Shown piece by piece: positions 1 to 8,152 of a DNA stretch of 64,000 bases. Within the stretch, counting starts at the first letter, position 1; each line of letters begins with the position of its first letter. Source of the stretch: Mycolicibacterium porcinum (GTDB lineage Bacteria > Actinomycetota > Actinomycetes > Mycobacteriales > Mycobacteriaceae); the NCBI GenBank assembly GCA_002086835.1, contig MVIG01000006.1, positions 124,001 through 188,000 of the forward strand. The letters are read 5' to 3'. The notes beneath the pieces were generated by a model. The model was not told the DNA's origin and made no database searches. It worked only from the letters and a program-made list of their open reading frames with translations. The position numbers and the translations under genes were made by a program.

Positions 1-597
1 GATCAGGATGTCCGGATGCCGGACCACCTGCTGCTCACCCGGCACGATGTCGTAGAGCAGGTGCGAATACACCGGCGCGCAGACCTCGTCGGCACCGGAT
101 TTCACCGCGGTGACGAACCGCATCAATCCACGCCGGTCGTAGCTCTCCGGGAATCCCTTGCGGTGCATGAGGTTCCGACGGTTGAGTTCCTTGTTCGGGT
201 AGAGGAATCCGTCGGTGGTCACCAGGTCGACCCGGGGATGGTGACCCCAGCGGGCCAACAGGGCTTGCAGCACACGGGCCGTGGTCGATTTCCCGACCGC
301 CACGCTGCCCGCGACACCGATGACGAACGGCACCGGCCGGTCCGGATTCTGCTGCGGCTCACCGAGGAACTCCGCCGTCGCGGCGAACAAACGCTGACGC
401 GCGGCGACCTGAAGGTGGATCAACCGGGCCAGCGGCAGGTAGACCTCTTCGACTTCGAGGATGTCGAGTTTCTCGCCCATACCCCGCAGGCGCAGCAGCT
501 CGTCCTCGGTGAGTTTCAGCGGTGTCGACATGCGCAGTGCACGCCATTGACTTCGGTCGAACTCCACATAGGGGCTCGGCTCGCTCGGCCGCGGCAT
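1..597 (-). CDS. coaA: Pantothenate kinase CoaA, C-terminus beyond window
   Basis: Phosphorylates pantothenate with ATP, the first and committed step of coenzyme A synthesis in the cytoplasm. The reading frame runs on the minus strand from an ATG at 597 and leaves the window after 199 codons, so about the last third (family length about 312 residues) is missing. The protein opens [20 protein letters not shown], almost the same as M. tuberculosis CoaA (Rv1092c), and has the type I pantothenate kinase P-loop GSVAVGKS at residues 97-104 followed by the [12 protein letters not shown] segment. It is divergent from the DUF885 gene, with only 30 bases between the starts. The gene order coaA then glyA matches M. 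tuberculosis. Identification is very secure. Confidence 0.96.
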   Translation of the reverse strand, partial: MPRPSEPSPYVEFDRSQWRALRMSTPLKLTEDELLRLRGMGEKLDILEVEEVYLPLARLIHLQVAARQRLFAATAEFLGEPQQNPDRPVPFVIGVAGSVAVGKSTTARVLQALLARWGHHPRVDLVTTDGFLYPNKELNRRNLMHRKGFPESYDRRGLMRFVTAVKSGADEVCAPVYSHLLYDIVPGEQQVVRHPDILI

Positions 598-627
598 TCG
601 GTCAGTCTTACATCTACGGTTGTGGGC

Positions 628-1845
628 ATGGCTAACGGGATGGGGAAAACAACAGACTCAGCGGGACTGATCCGCGAGTATCTGCTTCTCGGACTGCGCT
701 TCGACCGTGTCGAGGACGGCTACGTCGACTCCTTCACGGGCGACCCGCAACTGCGCCGCACGGTCGAGAACGAGCCGCCGCCGGACCCGGCCGATCTGGC
801 CCGGCAGGCCGACCGGTTGCTCACCCAGATTCCCGACGACCTCGACCGCGACCGCGCCGAATACATCGCCGCGCACCTACGTGCGCTCAACTGCGCGGGC
901 CGCAAGTTCGCCGGTGAGCAGGTCGGTTTCGTCGACGAGGTGCAGGCCTACTTCGACGTGCGGATCAGCAAGGGCGACCCCGAGAAGTATCACCAGGCCC
1001 ACGCCAAACTGGACGATGCCCTCGGCGGCAGCGGCTCGCTCGCCGAGCGGATCCAGGCGCACCGCAGCGGGGACGAGATCCCGCCGGCCCGGCTGGAGGA
1101 GTGCATCCACGCCTTCTCGTCAGCCCTGCGCGACAAAGTGCGTGCCGCGTACCCGCTGCCCGAGACCGAGACCATCACCTACGAGGTGGTCACCGACAAA
1201 CCGTGGTCGGGGTTCAACTACTACCTGGGCGACTACAAGTCCACGGTCGCGGTCAACGCCGACCTCAAACAACAGATGGCGAACCTGCCGCGGCTGGTGG
1301 CCCACGAGTCCTACCCGGGCCACCACACCGAGCACTGCCGCAAGGAAGCCGGCCTGGTGGCCCGGGACGGCGAACTGGAACAGACGATCTTCCTCGTCAA
1401 CACCCCGCAATGCCTGATGGCCGAGGGGCTGGCCGACCTGGCGTTGCACGCCATCGTCGGGCCCGGCTGGGGCGCGTGGGCCGCCGACATCTACGCCGAC
1501 CTCGGGCTGCGATTCGACGGGGAGCGCGCCGAGGCCATCTCGGAGGCCATGGCCGGGCTGGCCGATGTGCGCCAGGACGCGGCGTTGATGCTGCACGACG
1601 AGCATCGCGACGTCGACGAGGTCGTCGAGTTCCTCAAACGATGGCTGCTGGTCGGCGAGGACCGGGCCAGGCAGACCCTGCGATTCCTGTCCTCGCCGCT
1701 GTGGCGTGCCTACACCAGCACCTACATCGAGGGCTACCGGTTGTTGCGCGGATGGTTGGACGACCGGCCCGAGGGGGTCACGCTGACCCAGCGCTTCGGC
1801 CGGCTGCTCGATGAACCGCTGATCCCGTCGACGCTGCGGGCTTAG
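628..1845 (+). CDS. DUF885-family metallopeptidase-like protein
   Basis: A 405-residue cytoplasmic protein of the DUF885 type (gluzincin-like zinc peptidase family). The key motif is [11 protein letters not shown] in the middle of the protein, which fits the HExxPGH signature that supplies zinc ligands and the catalytic Glu. No signal peptide or membrane segment is seen. The frame stays open upstream to base 16, but that part is antisense to coaA, so I take the ATG at 628; an ATG at 640 and a GTG at 622 are alternatives. The substrate is unknown. Similar actinobacterial proteins are annotated only by the domain. Family membership is seen from the motif; peptidase activity is inferred. Confidence 0.8.
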   Translation: MANGMGKTTDSAGLIREYLLLGLRFDRVEDGYVDSFTGDPQLRRTVENEPPPDPADLARQADRLLTQIPDDLDRDRAEYIAAHLRALNCAGRKFAGEQVGFVDEVQAYFDVRISKGDPEKYHQAHAKLDDALGGSGSLAERIQAHRSGDEIPPARLEECIHAFSSALRDKVRAAYPLPETETITYEVVTDKPWSGFNYYLGDYKSTVAVNADLKQQMANLPRLVAHESYPGHHTEHCRKEAGLVARDGELEQTIFLVNTPQCLMAEGLADLALHAIVGPGWGAWAADIYADLGLRFDGERAEAISEAMAGLADVRQDAALMLHDEHRDVDEVVEFLKRWLLVGEDRARQTLRFLSSPLWRAYTSTYIEGYRLLRGWLDDRPEGVTLTQRFGRLLDEPLIPSTLRA

Positions 1846-1977
1846 GTCGTGGGCCGGCGGGCCTGTGCAGCAAACTAAATGGCTGGATTTGGGGGTTGTT
1901 CAGATGGCCTGTTTGGCATTTGCCCGACAGTGTCGCGCGTTGCACTTGGTCCCGAGTATGACCCCGGTCTCAAGCGC

Positions 1978-2007
1978 TTGAATCGCCTGGTTACTCGTCA
2001 GTAATGT
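1978..2007 (+). promoter_or_regulatory. Predicted promoter of first Gly/Trp-rich secreted protein gene
   Basis: -35 TTGAAT (1978-1983), an 18-base spacer and -10 TAATGT (2002-2007). The same layout (TTGA-type -35, exactly 18 bases, TA-rich -10 ending GT) precedes the two downstream paralogues. It also argues against the ATG at 2004, which lies inside the -10, as the translation start. Confidence 0.55.
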
Positions 2008-2057
2008 TGTTGCCAGTGGGTCCGGCGGCCGTGCCGGGTCGGGCAAAGGGAATGATC

Positions 2058-2465
2058 ATGGCAGCAATGGGAAGTCTGGACAAGATCAAACGAATCGCCG
2101 GCGTGAGCGTGGCCGCGGGTGCGATAGCGCTCGCCGGCATTCTCGGCTCGGCCGCGGCGGCCAACGCTGAACCCGTCACGAAGGTCGGTAGCGATCCGGT
2201 GGCGCCGGCCAAGCCTGGCGGCAACAAAGCCCCGTCCTCCAAGGTCGGTAGCGATCCGGTGACATCCGCCATCTCGGGCATCGCCGGCGTTCCCAGCCTG
2301 CCCGGTGGGGCCAAGCTCCCGCCCCTCGTCAGCCCGTGGCCCGGCGGCGCGTGGGCCGGTCACGACTGGAGCAAGGGGTATCCCGGCGGCGGTTTCGCCA
2401 ACGGCAAGGGCGGCGGCGCTGCCATTCACGGCAAGGCCGGCGGTGCGTGGAACCACCGCGACTGA
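2058..2465 (+). CDS. Secreted Gly/Trp-rich repeat protein, paralogue 1
   Basis: A 135-residue secreted protein of unknown function and the first of three tandem paralogues. The start ATG at 2058 follows AAAGGG and aligns with the starts of the other two copies (all begin MAA). A basic N-terminus and hydrophobic stretch end in AAANA-EP, a typical signal peptidase I site. The mature part has two copies of KVGSDPV from a 60-base tandem duplication, a Pro-rich linker, then the family block WPGGAWAGHDWSKG, YPGGGFANGKGGG and GKAGGAWNHRD. There are no cysteines and no known domain. I do not recognise the family; the aromatic-glycine repeats suggest a cell-envelope or surface role, which is inference only. 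Confidence 0.8.
   Translation: MAAMGSLDKIKRIAGVSVAAGAIALAGILGSAAAANAEPVTKVGSDPVAPAKPGGNKAPSSKVGSDPVTSAISGIAGVPSLPGGAKLPPLVSPWPGGAWAGHDWSKGYPGGGFANGKGGGAAIHGKAGGAWNHRD
2181..2261 (+). repeat. Direct repeat of 21 bases inside paralogue 1
   Basis: The same 21 bases, starting AAGGTCGGTAGCGATCC, occur at 2181-2201 and 2241-2261, exactly 60 bases apart. They encode the two KVGSDPV motifs, so a 20-codon unit was duplicated in frame. The other two paralogues lack this duplication. Confidence 0.85.
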
Positions 2466-2623
2466 TCTGAAGAAATATTTGCTGCCGAATCCGAAATTCA
2501 TCGCTCGGGTCAGCTGAGCCCGTTTCTGGGCCGCTGGTTCCTTCGTGAGACCGGCAGTTGAAAGCGCAAGTACTGACCTTGATTTGCGGTACCCGGGTGT
2601 GCAGCCGGGTGCCGCTCTGTTGC

Positions 2624-2653
2624 TTGAGCGGCTTCGTCGCCGAAGAGTAGAGT
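2624..2653 (+). promoter_or_regulatory. Predicted promoter of second Gly/Trp-rich gene
   Basis: -35 TTGAGC (2624-2629), 18-base spacer, -10 TAGAGT (2648-2653), followed by GTTTGCTGA. The block GCTTGA...TAG(A/G)GTGTTTGCTGA is shared almost base for base with the promoter of the third copy, so the promoter was duplicated with the gene. Confidence 0.6.
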
Positions 2654-2703
2654 GTTTGCTGAACATCACGGCGATGAAACCGGGTGGCAGCAAGGGAGTC
2701 GAC

Positions 2704-3027
2704 ATGGCTGCAACAGGGACGAAGTCGAACCGGGCCAGGTTGATGGCCGGCGTGATCGTTGCGGCGGGCTCGATGGGGCTGGCCGCAATTGTCGGCCCCG
2801 CGGCGGTGGCCAACGCCGATCCGGTCGTGAGTGTGAACGGCGAAACGGTGGACCCGCCGACGCCTCCACCTCTCACGATCCCGTGGCCCGGCGGCGCGTG
2901 GGCCGGCTGGGACTGGAGCAAGGGCTGGCCCGGCGGTGCCTGGGCCGGTCACGACTGGAGCAAGGGCTGGCCGGGCGGCGGTTTCGCCAACGGCAAGGCC
3001 GGCGGCGCCTGGAACCACAAGAAGTGA
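2704..3027 (+). CDS. Secreted Gly/Trp-rich repeat protein, paralogue 2
   Basis: A 107-residue secreted protein, second of the tandem family. The ATG at 2704 follows CAAGGGAG at good distance; the upstream in-frame ATG at 2545 would overlap the promoter and is not conserved. The signal peptide ends AVANA-DP. The mature protein is VVSVNGETVD, a Pro-rich linker, then two direct copies of WPGGAWAG(W/H)DWSKG, WPGGGFANGKAGG and AWNHKK. It shares the VVSVNGE start with paralogue 3 and the C-terminal block with both others. The 238 bases upstream are homologous to those before paralogue 3, showing segmental duplication. Function unknown. Confidence 0.8.
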   Translation: MAATGTKSNRARLMAGVIVAAGSMGLAAIVGPAAVANADPVVSVNGETVDPPTPPPLTIPWPGGAWAGWDWSKGWPGGAWAGHDWSKGWPGGGFANGKAGGAWNHKK

Positions 3028-3202
3028 TCTGACCGCCGCTGAAGCCTCGCGGAAAACATTTGCTGTCCGCTCCGAGATTCGGCGCTGGTACCAGCTGAGC
3101 GCTTGTCTGAACCGTCAATACCTTCGCGGAGATGGCCCTGAAAGCGTAAGTAATGCCTCGAATTCGGCCGCCGCGAGGCATAGATGGGCGCCGCTTGGCT
3201 GC

Positions 3203-3232
3203 TTGATCCGGCTCGCCGCCGACGGGTAGGGT
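3203..3232 (+). promoter_or_regulatory. Predicted promoter of third Gly/Trp-rich gene
   Basis: -35 TTGATC (3203-3208), 18-base spacer, -10 TAGGGT (3227-3232), then GTTTGCTGACCAT as in the second copy. Confidence 0.6.
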
Positions 3233-3288
3233 GTTTGCTGACCATTGCGACGACGTAGCCGGGAGACAACAGGGCGAGGGGAGCCGAC

Positions 3289-3606
3289 ATGGCTGCAGAA
3301 GGCACGAAACCGAAGTGGGTCACGCTGATGGCCGGTATGGCCGTGGTGGCGGGCGCCTCGGCAGGACTCGTCGGAGCCGCGGGAGTGGCCACTGCCGATC
3401 CTGTCGTCAGTGTGAATGGCGAGCAGGTGGATACACCGGCGCCCGTCACGATTCCGTGGCCCGGCGGCGCGTGGGCCGGCAAGGACTTGAGCGAGGGGTG
3501 GCCCGGCGGCGCCTGGGCCAGTCACGACTGGAGCAAGGGATATCCCGGCGGCGGTTATGCCAACGGCAAGGGTGGCGGCGCTTGGAGCCACAGCGACGAC
3601 GAGTGA
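3289..3606 (+). CDS. Secreted Gly/Trp-rich repeat protein, paralogue 3
   Basis: A 105-residue secreted protein, third of the tandem family. The ATG at 3289 follows GAGGGGAG. The signal peptide ends GVATA-DP. The mature part repeats the family plan: VVSVNGEQVD, a short Pro-rich linker, WPGGAWAGKDLSEG, WPGGAWASHDWSKG, YPGGGYANGKGGG, AWSHSDDE. One repeat is degenerate (KDLSEG for HDWSKG). The mature chains of all three carry a pattern of Trp spaced about 14 residues within Gly-rich turns. No homologous gene is known to me at this position in M. tuberculosis. Function unknown. Confidence 0.8.
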   Translation: MAAEGTKPKWVTLMAGMAVVAGASAGLVGAAGVATADPVVSVNGEQVDTPAPVTIPWPGGAWAGKDLSEGWPGGAWASHDWSKGYPGGGYANGKGGGAWSHSDDE

Positions 3607-3660
3607 TCGCCAAATGAACTGCCGCTGATCCCGACGCGATCGCGGGCTTAGGCTCGGAGA

Positions 3661-4164
3661 GTGTCTGAGGCTCGGCTCTACATCCCAGCGCTGGCGATGC
3701 CGCTCAACATGCTGTTGCTGCTCTGGATGGTGATCGGGCGGGGACTGTTCACACAGCTCGGATGGATGGTCGTGTTCGGCGTCCTCGCGTCACCCGTCCT
3801 CGCACTCTGCCTGGTGATGACGAGCCGGATGATGCGCAAGCCGCCGGACCGAGAGCTCACCTCCGGGCAGGCCTGGGCACAGATCGTCTTGTGGTCGTCG
3901 ATGTTCGTGTTCGGACTGGCTTGTGTCGACGGCGGAGACAGCGGCACCTTCCCGTCGATCCTGATGAAACTGGTCGGCGAGGGGCCCGCCATGGAAACCG
4001 TCAGCAATCTGCTGTGGGCCGCATCGGTGCTCACCGGGGTAGCCGCTTGGTTCGTGCTGCTCACCAAGCTCACCCGAAGCGTCGCGGTCGCTCCGCCAGC
4101 TCAACAGCCATATCCGTATCCCGGCTACCCGCCGGCTCAACCCGGCCCCGGACCGTCGACCTGA
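3661..4164 (+). CDS. Four-helix membrane protein with Pro/Tyr-rich tail, unknown function
   Basis: A 167-residue integral membrane protein starting at a GTG (3661). Four hydrophobic segments are visible (about residues 7-26, 32-54, 70-88 and 114-133), followed by a soluble tail rich in Pro, Gln and Tyr (QPYPYPGYPPAQPGP), a kind of tail common in mycobacterial envelope proteins. It lies 24 bases upstream of glyA in the same direction and may be cotranscribed with it. I do not recognise the family. Confidence 0.65.
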   Translation: MSEARLYIPALAMPLNMLLLLWMVIGRGLFTQLGWMVVFGVLASPVLALCLVMTSRMMRKPPDRELTSGQAWAQIVLWSSMFVFGLACVDGGDSGTFPSILMKLVGEGPAMETVSNLLWAASVLTGVAAWFVLLTKLTRSVAVAPPAQQPYPYPGYPPAQPGPGPST

Positions 4165-4188
4165 CCCGCCCCGACTAGGCTAAACGGC

Positions 4189-5652
4189 ATGGCAGCAGAC
4201 TCGTCATCCACTTTGCCCGCGGCTTCCGGCGCTGATTACGCCGACACCTCAAGCGCCGCCTACCAGGCCGCTTTGCAGGTCATCGAATCCGTCGAGCCGC
4301 GGGTCGCCGCAGCCACCCGCAAAGAGCTTGCCGATCAACGTGATTCGCTCAAGCTGATCGCCAGCGAGAACTACGCCTCTCCGGCCGTGCTGCTCACCAT
4401 GGGCACCTGGTTCTCCGACAAGTACGCCGAGGGCACCGTCGGGCACCGCTTCTACGCGGGCTGCCAGAACGTCGACACTGTCGAGGCACTGGCCGCGGAG
4501 CACGCGCGTGAACTGTTCGGCGCCCCCTACGCCTACGTCCAGCCGCACTCGGGCATCGACGCCAATCTCGTTGCCTACTGGGCCATCCTGGCCACCAAGG
4601 TGGAGGCCCCCGGCCTGGCCGAGCTCGGCGCCAAGCACGTCAACGACCTGTCCGAGGCGGACTGGGAGACCCTGCGCAACAAGCTGGGCAACCAGCGTCT
4701 GCTCGGTATGTCGCTGGATGCCGGCGGACACCTGACGCACGGCTTCCGGCCCAACATCTCGGGCAAGATGTTCCATCAGCACAGCTACGGGACCAACCCC
4801 GAGACGGGTTTCCTGGACTACGACGCGGTGGCCGCGGCGGCCCGTGAGTTCAAGCCGTTGGTGCTGGTCGCCGGTTACTCCGCCTACCCACGCCGGGTGA
4901 ACTTCGCCAAGATGCGCGAGATCGCCGACGAGGTCGGTGCCACCCTGATGGTTGACATGGCGCACTTCGCCGGCCTGGTCGCGGGCAAGGTGTTCACCGG
5001 TGACGAGAACCCGGTGCCGTACGCCCACGTCACCACGACCACCACCCACAAGTCGCTGCGGGGCCCGCGCGGCGGCATGGTGCTGGCCACCGAGGAATTC
5101 GCCCCGGCCGTGGACAAGGGCTGCCCGATGGTGCTCGGCGGGCCGCTGAGCCACGTGATGGCGGCCAAGGCCGTCGCGCTGGCCGAGGCGCGCCAGCCGG
5201 CGTTCCAGACCTACGCCCAGCAGGTCGCCGACAACGCCCAGGCGCTGGCCGACGGCTTCGTCAAGCGTGATGCGGGCCTGGTCACCGGTGGCACCGACAA
5301 CCACCTGGTGCTCCTGGACGTGCGCTCGTTCGGTCTGACCGGACGTCAGGCGGAGTCGGCCCTGCTGGACGCGGGCGTCGTCACCAACCGCAACGCCATC
5401 CCGGCCGACCCCAACGGGGCCTGGTACACCAGCGGCATCCGGCTGGGCACCCCGGCGCTGACCAGCCGCGGCTTCGGCGCCGACGACTTCGACCGGGTGG
5501 CCGAGCTGATCGTCGACGTGCTGTCCAACACGCAGCCCGAGGGAAGCTCGAAGGCCAAGTACAAGCTGGCCGACGGAACCGCCGAGCGCGTGCACGCGGC
5601 GTCCGCCGAGTTGCTCGACGCCAACCCGCTGTACCCGGGTCTCACCCTCTGA
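4189..5652 (+). CDS. glyA: Serine hydroxymethyltransferase, long variant
   Basis: PLP enzyme that interconverts serine and glycine while loading one carbon onto tetrahydrofolate. It is 487 residues long; M. tuberculosis GlyA1 at this locus (Rv1093) is 426. The extra length is an N-terminal extension of roughly 30 residues and an insertion at about 137-170 ([20 protein letters not shown] onward) between the [15 protein letters not shown] and [15 protein letters not shown] segments. The PLP lysine is K288 in [15 protein letters not shown]; the folate and substrate motifs ([20 protein letters not shown]) are intact. The start ATG gives an Ala/Ser-rich leader with no targeting features. A hairpin follows the stop. 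The enzyme assignment is firm; the long subtype is notable at this locus. Confidence 0.95.
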   Translation: MAADSSSTLPAASGADYADTSSAAYQAALQVIESVEPRVAAATRKELADQRDSLKLIASENYASPAVLLTMGTWFSDKYAEGTVGHRFYAGCQNVDTVEALAAEHARELFGAPYAYVQPHSGIDANLVAYWAILATKVEAPGLAELGAKHVNDLSEADWETLRNKLGNQRLLGMSLDAGGHLTHGFRPNISGKMFHQHSYGTNPETGFLDYDAVAAAAREFKPLVLVAGYSAYPRRVNFAKMREIADEVGATLMVDMAHFAGLVAGKVFTGDENPVPYAHVTTTTTHKSLRGPRGGMVLATEEFAPAVDKGCPMVLGGPLSHVMAAKAVALAEARQPAFQTYAQQVADNAQALADGFVKRDAGLVTGGTDNHLVLLDVRSFGLTGRQAESALLDAGVVTNRNAIPADPNGAWYTSGIRLGTPALTSRGFGADDFDRVAELIVDVLSNTQPEGSSKAKYKLADGTAERVHAASAELLDANPLYPGLTL

Positions 5653-5663
5653 TCGCCGTGTGA

Positions 5664-5697
5664 GTCGGGCCGCTGTGACATACGGCGGTCCGACTTT
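5664..5697 (+). terminator. Probable terminator hairpin after glyA
   Basis: GTCGGGCCGC (5664-5673) pairs with GCGGTCCGAC (5685-5694), nine Watson-Crick pairs plus one G-U, with an 11-base loop and a short TTT tail. It starts 12 bases after the glyA stop. Confidence 0.55.
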
Positions 5698-5718
5698 CAG
5701 AAACATGTGAATTCGGGT

Positions 5719-5724
5719 TACAGT
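5719..5724 (+). promoter_or_regulatory. -10 element of desA2, leaderless layout
   Basis: TACAGT lies so that the expected transcription start falls on the A of the desA2 ATG at 5731. There is no Shine-Dalgarno sequence before that ATG. Together these suggest a leaderless mRNA, common in mycobacteria. No clear -35 is seen. Confidence 0.45.
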
Positions 5725-5730
5725 TACCTC

Positions 5731-6558
5731 ATGGCACAGAAACCTGTAGCTAATGCGCTGACCTTGGAGCTCGAGCCGGTCGTCGAGGCCGAGCTGCGTC
5801 GACACTTGGATACCGAAGATCTCTGGTACGCGCACGATTACGTGCCGTTCGACCAGGGCGAGAACTTCGCCTTCCTCGGTGGCCAGGACTGGGATCCGTC
5901 ACAGGTGACGCTGCCCAAGAACGTCACCGACGCCTTGGAGATCCTGCTGATCACCAAGGACAACCTGTCCGGCTACCACCGCGAGCTCGTCGAGCACTTC
6001 ATCCTCGAGGACAAGTGGGGCCGCTTCCTGGGTCGCTGGACCGCCGAGGAGCACCTGCACGCCGTCGCGCTGCGCAACTACCTCGTCGTCACGCGCGAGA
6101 TCGACCCGACGGCCAACGAGGACGTCCGCGTCGAGCATGTGATGAAGGGCTACCGCGCCGACAGCTACAGCCAGGTCGAGACGCTGGTGTTCATGGCGTT
6201 CTTCGAGCGGGCGCACGCGGTGTACACCCGCAACCTGCGGGCACAGATCACCGAGCCGGTGCTGGCCTCGATGATCGACCGCATCGTTCTCGACGAGGAG
6301 CGCCACGAGCTGTTCTTCGCCAACCTGGTGTCGCACCTGCTGGGCACCCACCGCGACGAGACCGTCGAGGCCATCGCGGCCCGGGCCCGCGAACTTGACG
6401 TGATCGGCGCCGACATCGACGCCTACCAGGACAAGGTCGCGCTGGTCGCCGAGGCCGGCATCTTCGACAAGGCCGCATTGGCGCAGGTCATCTCCGACCG
6501 GATCGCCGCCTGGGGACTGGCCGACGAGCCGCGGCTCCAGGAGTTCATCAACACGTAA
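5731..6558 (+). CDS. desA2: Acyl-ACP desaturase DesA2
   Basis: Soluble di-iron fatty acyl-ACP desaturase family, linked to mycolic acid precursor synthesis. It is 275 residues, the same as M. tuberculosis DesA2 (Rv1094). Two di-iron ligand motifs are visible: EEHLH in the centre and DEERHE about 80 residues later, within a helical bundle. The ATG at 5731 is chosen over an upstream in-frame ATG at 5707 because the -10 element sits between them and the protein then aligns with the family start. Its neighbours glyA and phoH2 match the M. tuberculosis order. Confidence 0.93.
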   Translation: MAQKPVANALTLELEPVVEAELRRHLDTEDLWYAHDYVPFDQGENFAFLGGQDWDPSQVTLPKNVTDALEILLITKDNLSGYHRELVEHFILEDKWGRFLGRWTAEEHLHAVALRNYLVVTREIDPTANEDVRVEHVMKGYRADSYSQVETLVFMAFFERAHAVYTRNLRAQITEPVLASMIDRIVLDEERHELFFANLVSHLLGTHRDETVEAIAARARELDVIGADIDAYQDKVALVAEAGIFDKAALAQVISDRIAAWGLADEPRLQEFINT

Positions 6559-6627
6559 CGCACCGGGCGTCATTCACGCGGCGCGCCAGCCAGCAACCCC
6601 GCCACCGCGGGAGTAGCGTCGAATCCG

Positions 6628-6762
6628 ATGGCTAGCGACATGCTCTGCTGTCCGGACGGTACCGATCGGGTTTTCGACGAAAGGACCGGCTCCGGTCCTG
6701 GTGCCGCAGTGTCCACCGAGCAACTCGTGTGGGGCCGCGCGGGTTCTAGGAGCGCCACGTGA
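6628..6762 (+). CDS. phoAT: PhoAT, small antitoxin-like protein upstream of PhoH2
   Basis: A 44-residue reading frame ([20 protein letters not shown]...) that ends in TGA overlapping the GTG start of phoH2 by four bases (GTGA), so translation of the two is probably coupled. A small gene called phoAT is known in mycobacteria upstream of and overlapping phoH2, with antitoxin-like behaviour; position, size and overlap fit that gene. The peptide has two adjacent Cys and is rich in Gly, Ser and Asp. An internal ATG at 6640 is a possible alternative start. Only the four-base overlap and the open frame are direct evidence; the name rests on known mycobacterial gene order. Confidence 0.7.
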   Translation: MASDMLCCPDGTDRVFDERTGSGPGAAVSTEQLVWGRAGSRSAT

Positions 6763-8072
6763 CTGATACTCCTGTCCGTACCTATGTGCTCGACACATCC
6801 GTGCTGCTGTCCGATCCATGGGCATGCACGCGGTTCGCCGAGCATGAAGTGGTGGTCCCGCTGGTCGTGATCAGCGAGCTGGAGGCCAAACGGCACCACC
6901 ATGAGCTGGGCTGGTTCGCCCGGCAGGCGCTACGGATGTTCGATGATCTGCGGCTTGAGCACGGTCGGCTGGATCAGCCGATTCCTGTTGGCGCAGAAGG
7001 CGGTACGTTGCAGGTCGAGTTGAATCACATCGACCCGTCGGTGTTGCCCGCAGGGTTCCGCACCGAGACCAACGACACCCGGATCCTCGCATGCGCGGCG
7101 AACCTCGCCGCGGAGGGCAGGCACGTCACGCTGGTGAGCAAGGACATTCCGCTGCGCGTCAAAGCCGGTGCGGTGGGTCTGGCCGCCGACGAGTACCACG
7201 CGCAGGATGTCGTCGTGTCCGGCTGGACCGGCATGACCGAATTCGACGTGGCGGCAGAAGATATCGACAGCCTCTTCGCCGACGGTGAGATCGACCTGGC
7301 CGAGGCTCGGGATCTGCCCTGCCACACCGGAATTCGGTTGCTCGGCGGCAGTTCGTCGGCGCTCGGTCGGGTCAACGCCGAGAAGCGGGTTCAGCTGGTG
7401 CGTGGCGATCGCGAAGTGTTCGGCCTCCGGGGAAGGTCGGCCGAACAACGCGTCGCTCTCGATCTGCTGCTCGATGAATCCGTCGGCATCGTGTCGCTCG
7501 GCGGCAAGGCCGGCACCGGAAAATCCGCGCTGGCTCTGTGCGCCGGCCTGGAAGCGGTGCTGGAACGCCGAACTCAGCGCAAGGTCGTGGTGTTCCGTCC
7601 GCTGTATGCGGTCGGTGGACAGGATCTCGGCTACCTGCCGGGCAGCGAGAGCGAGAAGATGGGCCCGTGGGCCCAGGCCGTCTTCGACACCCTCGAAGGG
7701 TTGGCCAGCCCGGCGGTGCTGGAGGAGGTGCTCGCCCGCGGAATGCTGGAAGTGCTTCCACTGACCCACATTCGGGGCCGGTCCCTGCACGACTCGTTCG
7801 TCATCGTCGACGAGGCGCAATCGCTGGAGCGCAACGTCCTGCTGACGGTGCTGTCGCGGCTGGGCGCGGGCTCGCGCGTGGTGCTGACCCACGACGTGGC
7901 TCAGCGCGACAACCTGCGGGTCGGCCGCCATGACGGGGTCGCGGCGGTGATCGAGAAGTTGAAGGGGCACCCGCTGTTCGCCCACATCACGTTGCAGCGC
8001 AGTGAGCGCTCGCCGATCGCCGCGCTGGTCACCGAGATGCTGGAGGAGTTCAGCCCCGGCGCACTGCCCTGA
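6759..8072 (+). CDS. phoH2: PhoH2: PIN ribonuclease fused to PhoH ATPase
   Basis: A 437-residue fusion that acts as an ATP-driven RNA helicase and ribonuclease. Residues 1 to about 145 form a PIN domain ([12 protein letters not shown] with acidic D12, then ISELEAKR and NDTRIL). The C-terminal PhoH domain has Walker [10 protein letters not shown] at 248-256 and Walker B VIVDEAQ, and ends with RSERSPIA. M. tuberculosis Rv1095 is the orthologue. The GTG start at 6759 overlaps the phoAT stop. A large hairpin follows the stop. The role in mycobacteria is described as toxin-antitoxin-like growth control; I infer the same here. Confidence 0.94.
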   Translation: MTDTPVRTYVLDTSVLLSDPWACTRFAEHEVVVPLVVISELEAKRHHHELGWFARQALRMFDDLRLEHGRLDQPIPVGAEGGTLQVELNHIDPSVLPAGFRTETNDTRILACAANLAAEGRHVTLVSKDIPLRVKAGAVGLAADEYHAQDVVVSGWTGMTEFDVAAEDIDSLFADGEIDLAEARDLPCHTGIRLLGGSSSALGRVNAEKRVQLVRGDREVFGLRGRSAEQRVALDLLLDESVGIVSLGGKAGTGKSALALCAGLEAVLERRTQRKVVVFRPLYAVGGQDLGYLPGSESEKMGPWAQAVFDTLEGLASPAVLEEVLARGMLEVLPLTHIRGRSLHDSFVIVDEAQSLERNVLLTVLSRLGAGSRVVLTHDVAQRDNLRVGRHDGVAAVIEKLKGHPLFAHITLQRSERSPIAALVTEMLEEFSPGALP

Positions 8073-8081
8073 GCGCTGAGT

Positions 8082-8130
8082 GATGTGGGTGCGGTTACCG
8101 GTGCTCGCCGCCGGCAACCGCACCCACATC
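8082..8130 (+). terminator. Long perfect hairpin after phoH2
   Basis: GATGTGGGTGCGGTT (8082-8096) pairs perfectly with AACCGCACCCACATC (8116-8130); four more CCGG pairs continue inward after one mismatch. No U tract follows. It separates phoH2 from the deacetylase gene 23 bases later, and probably ends transcription or stabilises the phoH2 message. Confidence 0.6.
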
Positions 8131-8152
8131 GCGGGGCCGGTAGGCTGCCGGG

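Noticed and set aside
16-627. In-frame N-terminal extension of the DUF885 protein
   Set aside because: It is antisense to coaA, which is certain from its sequence; the extension has no family match.
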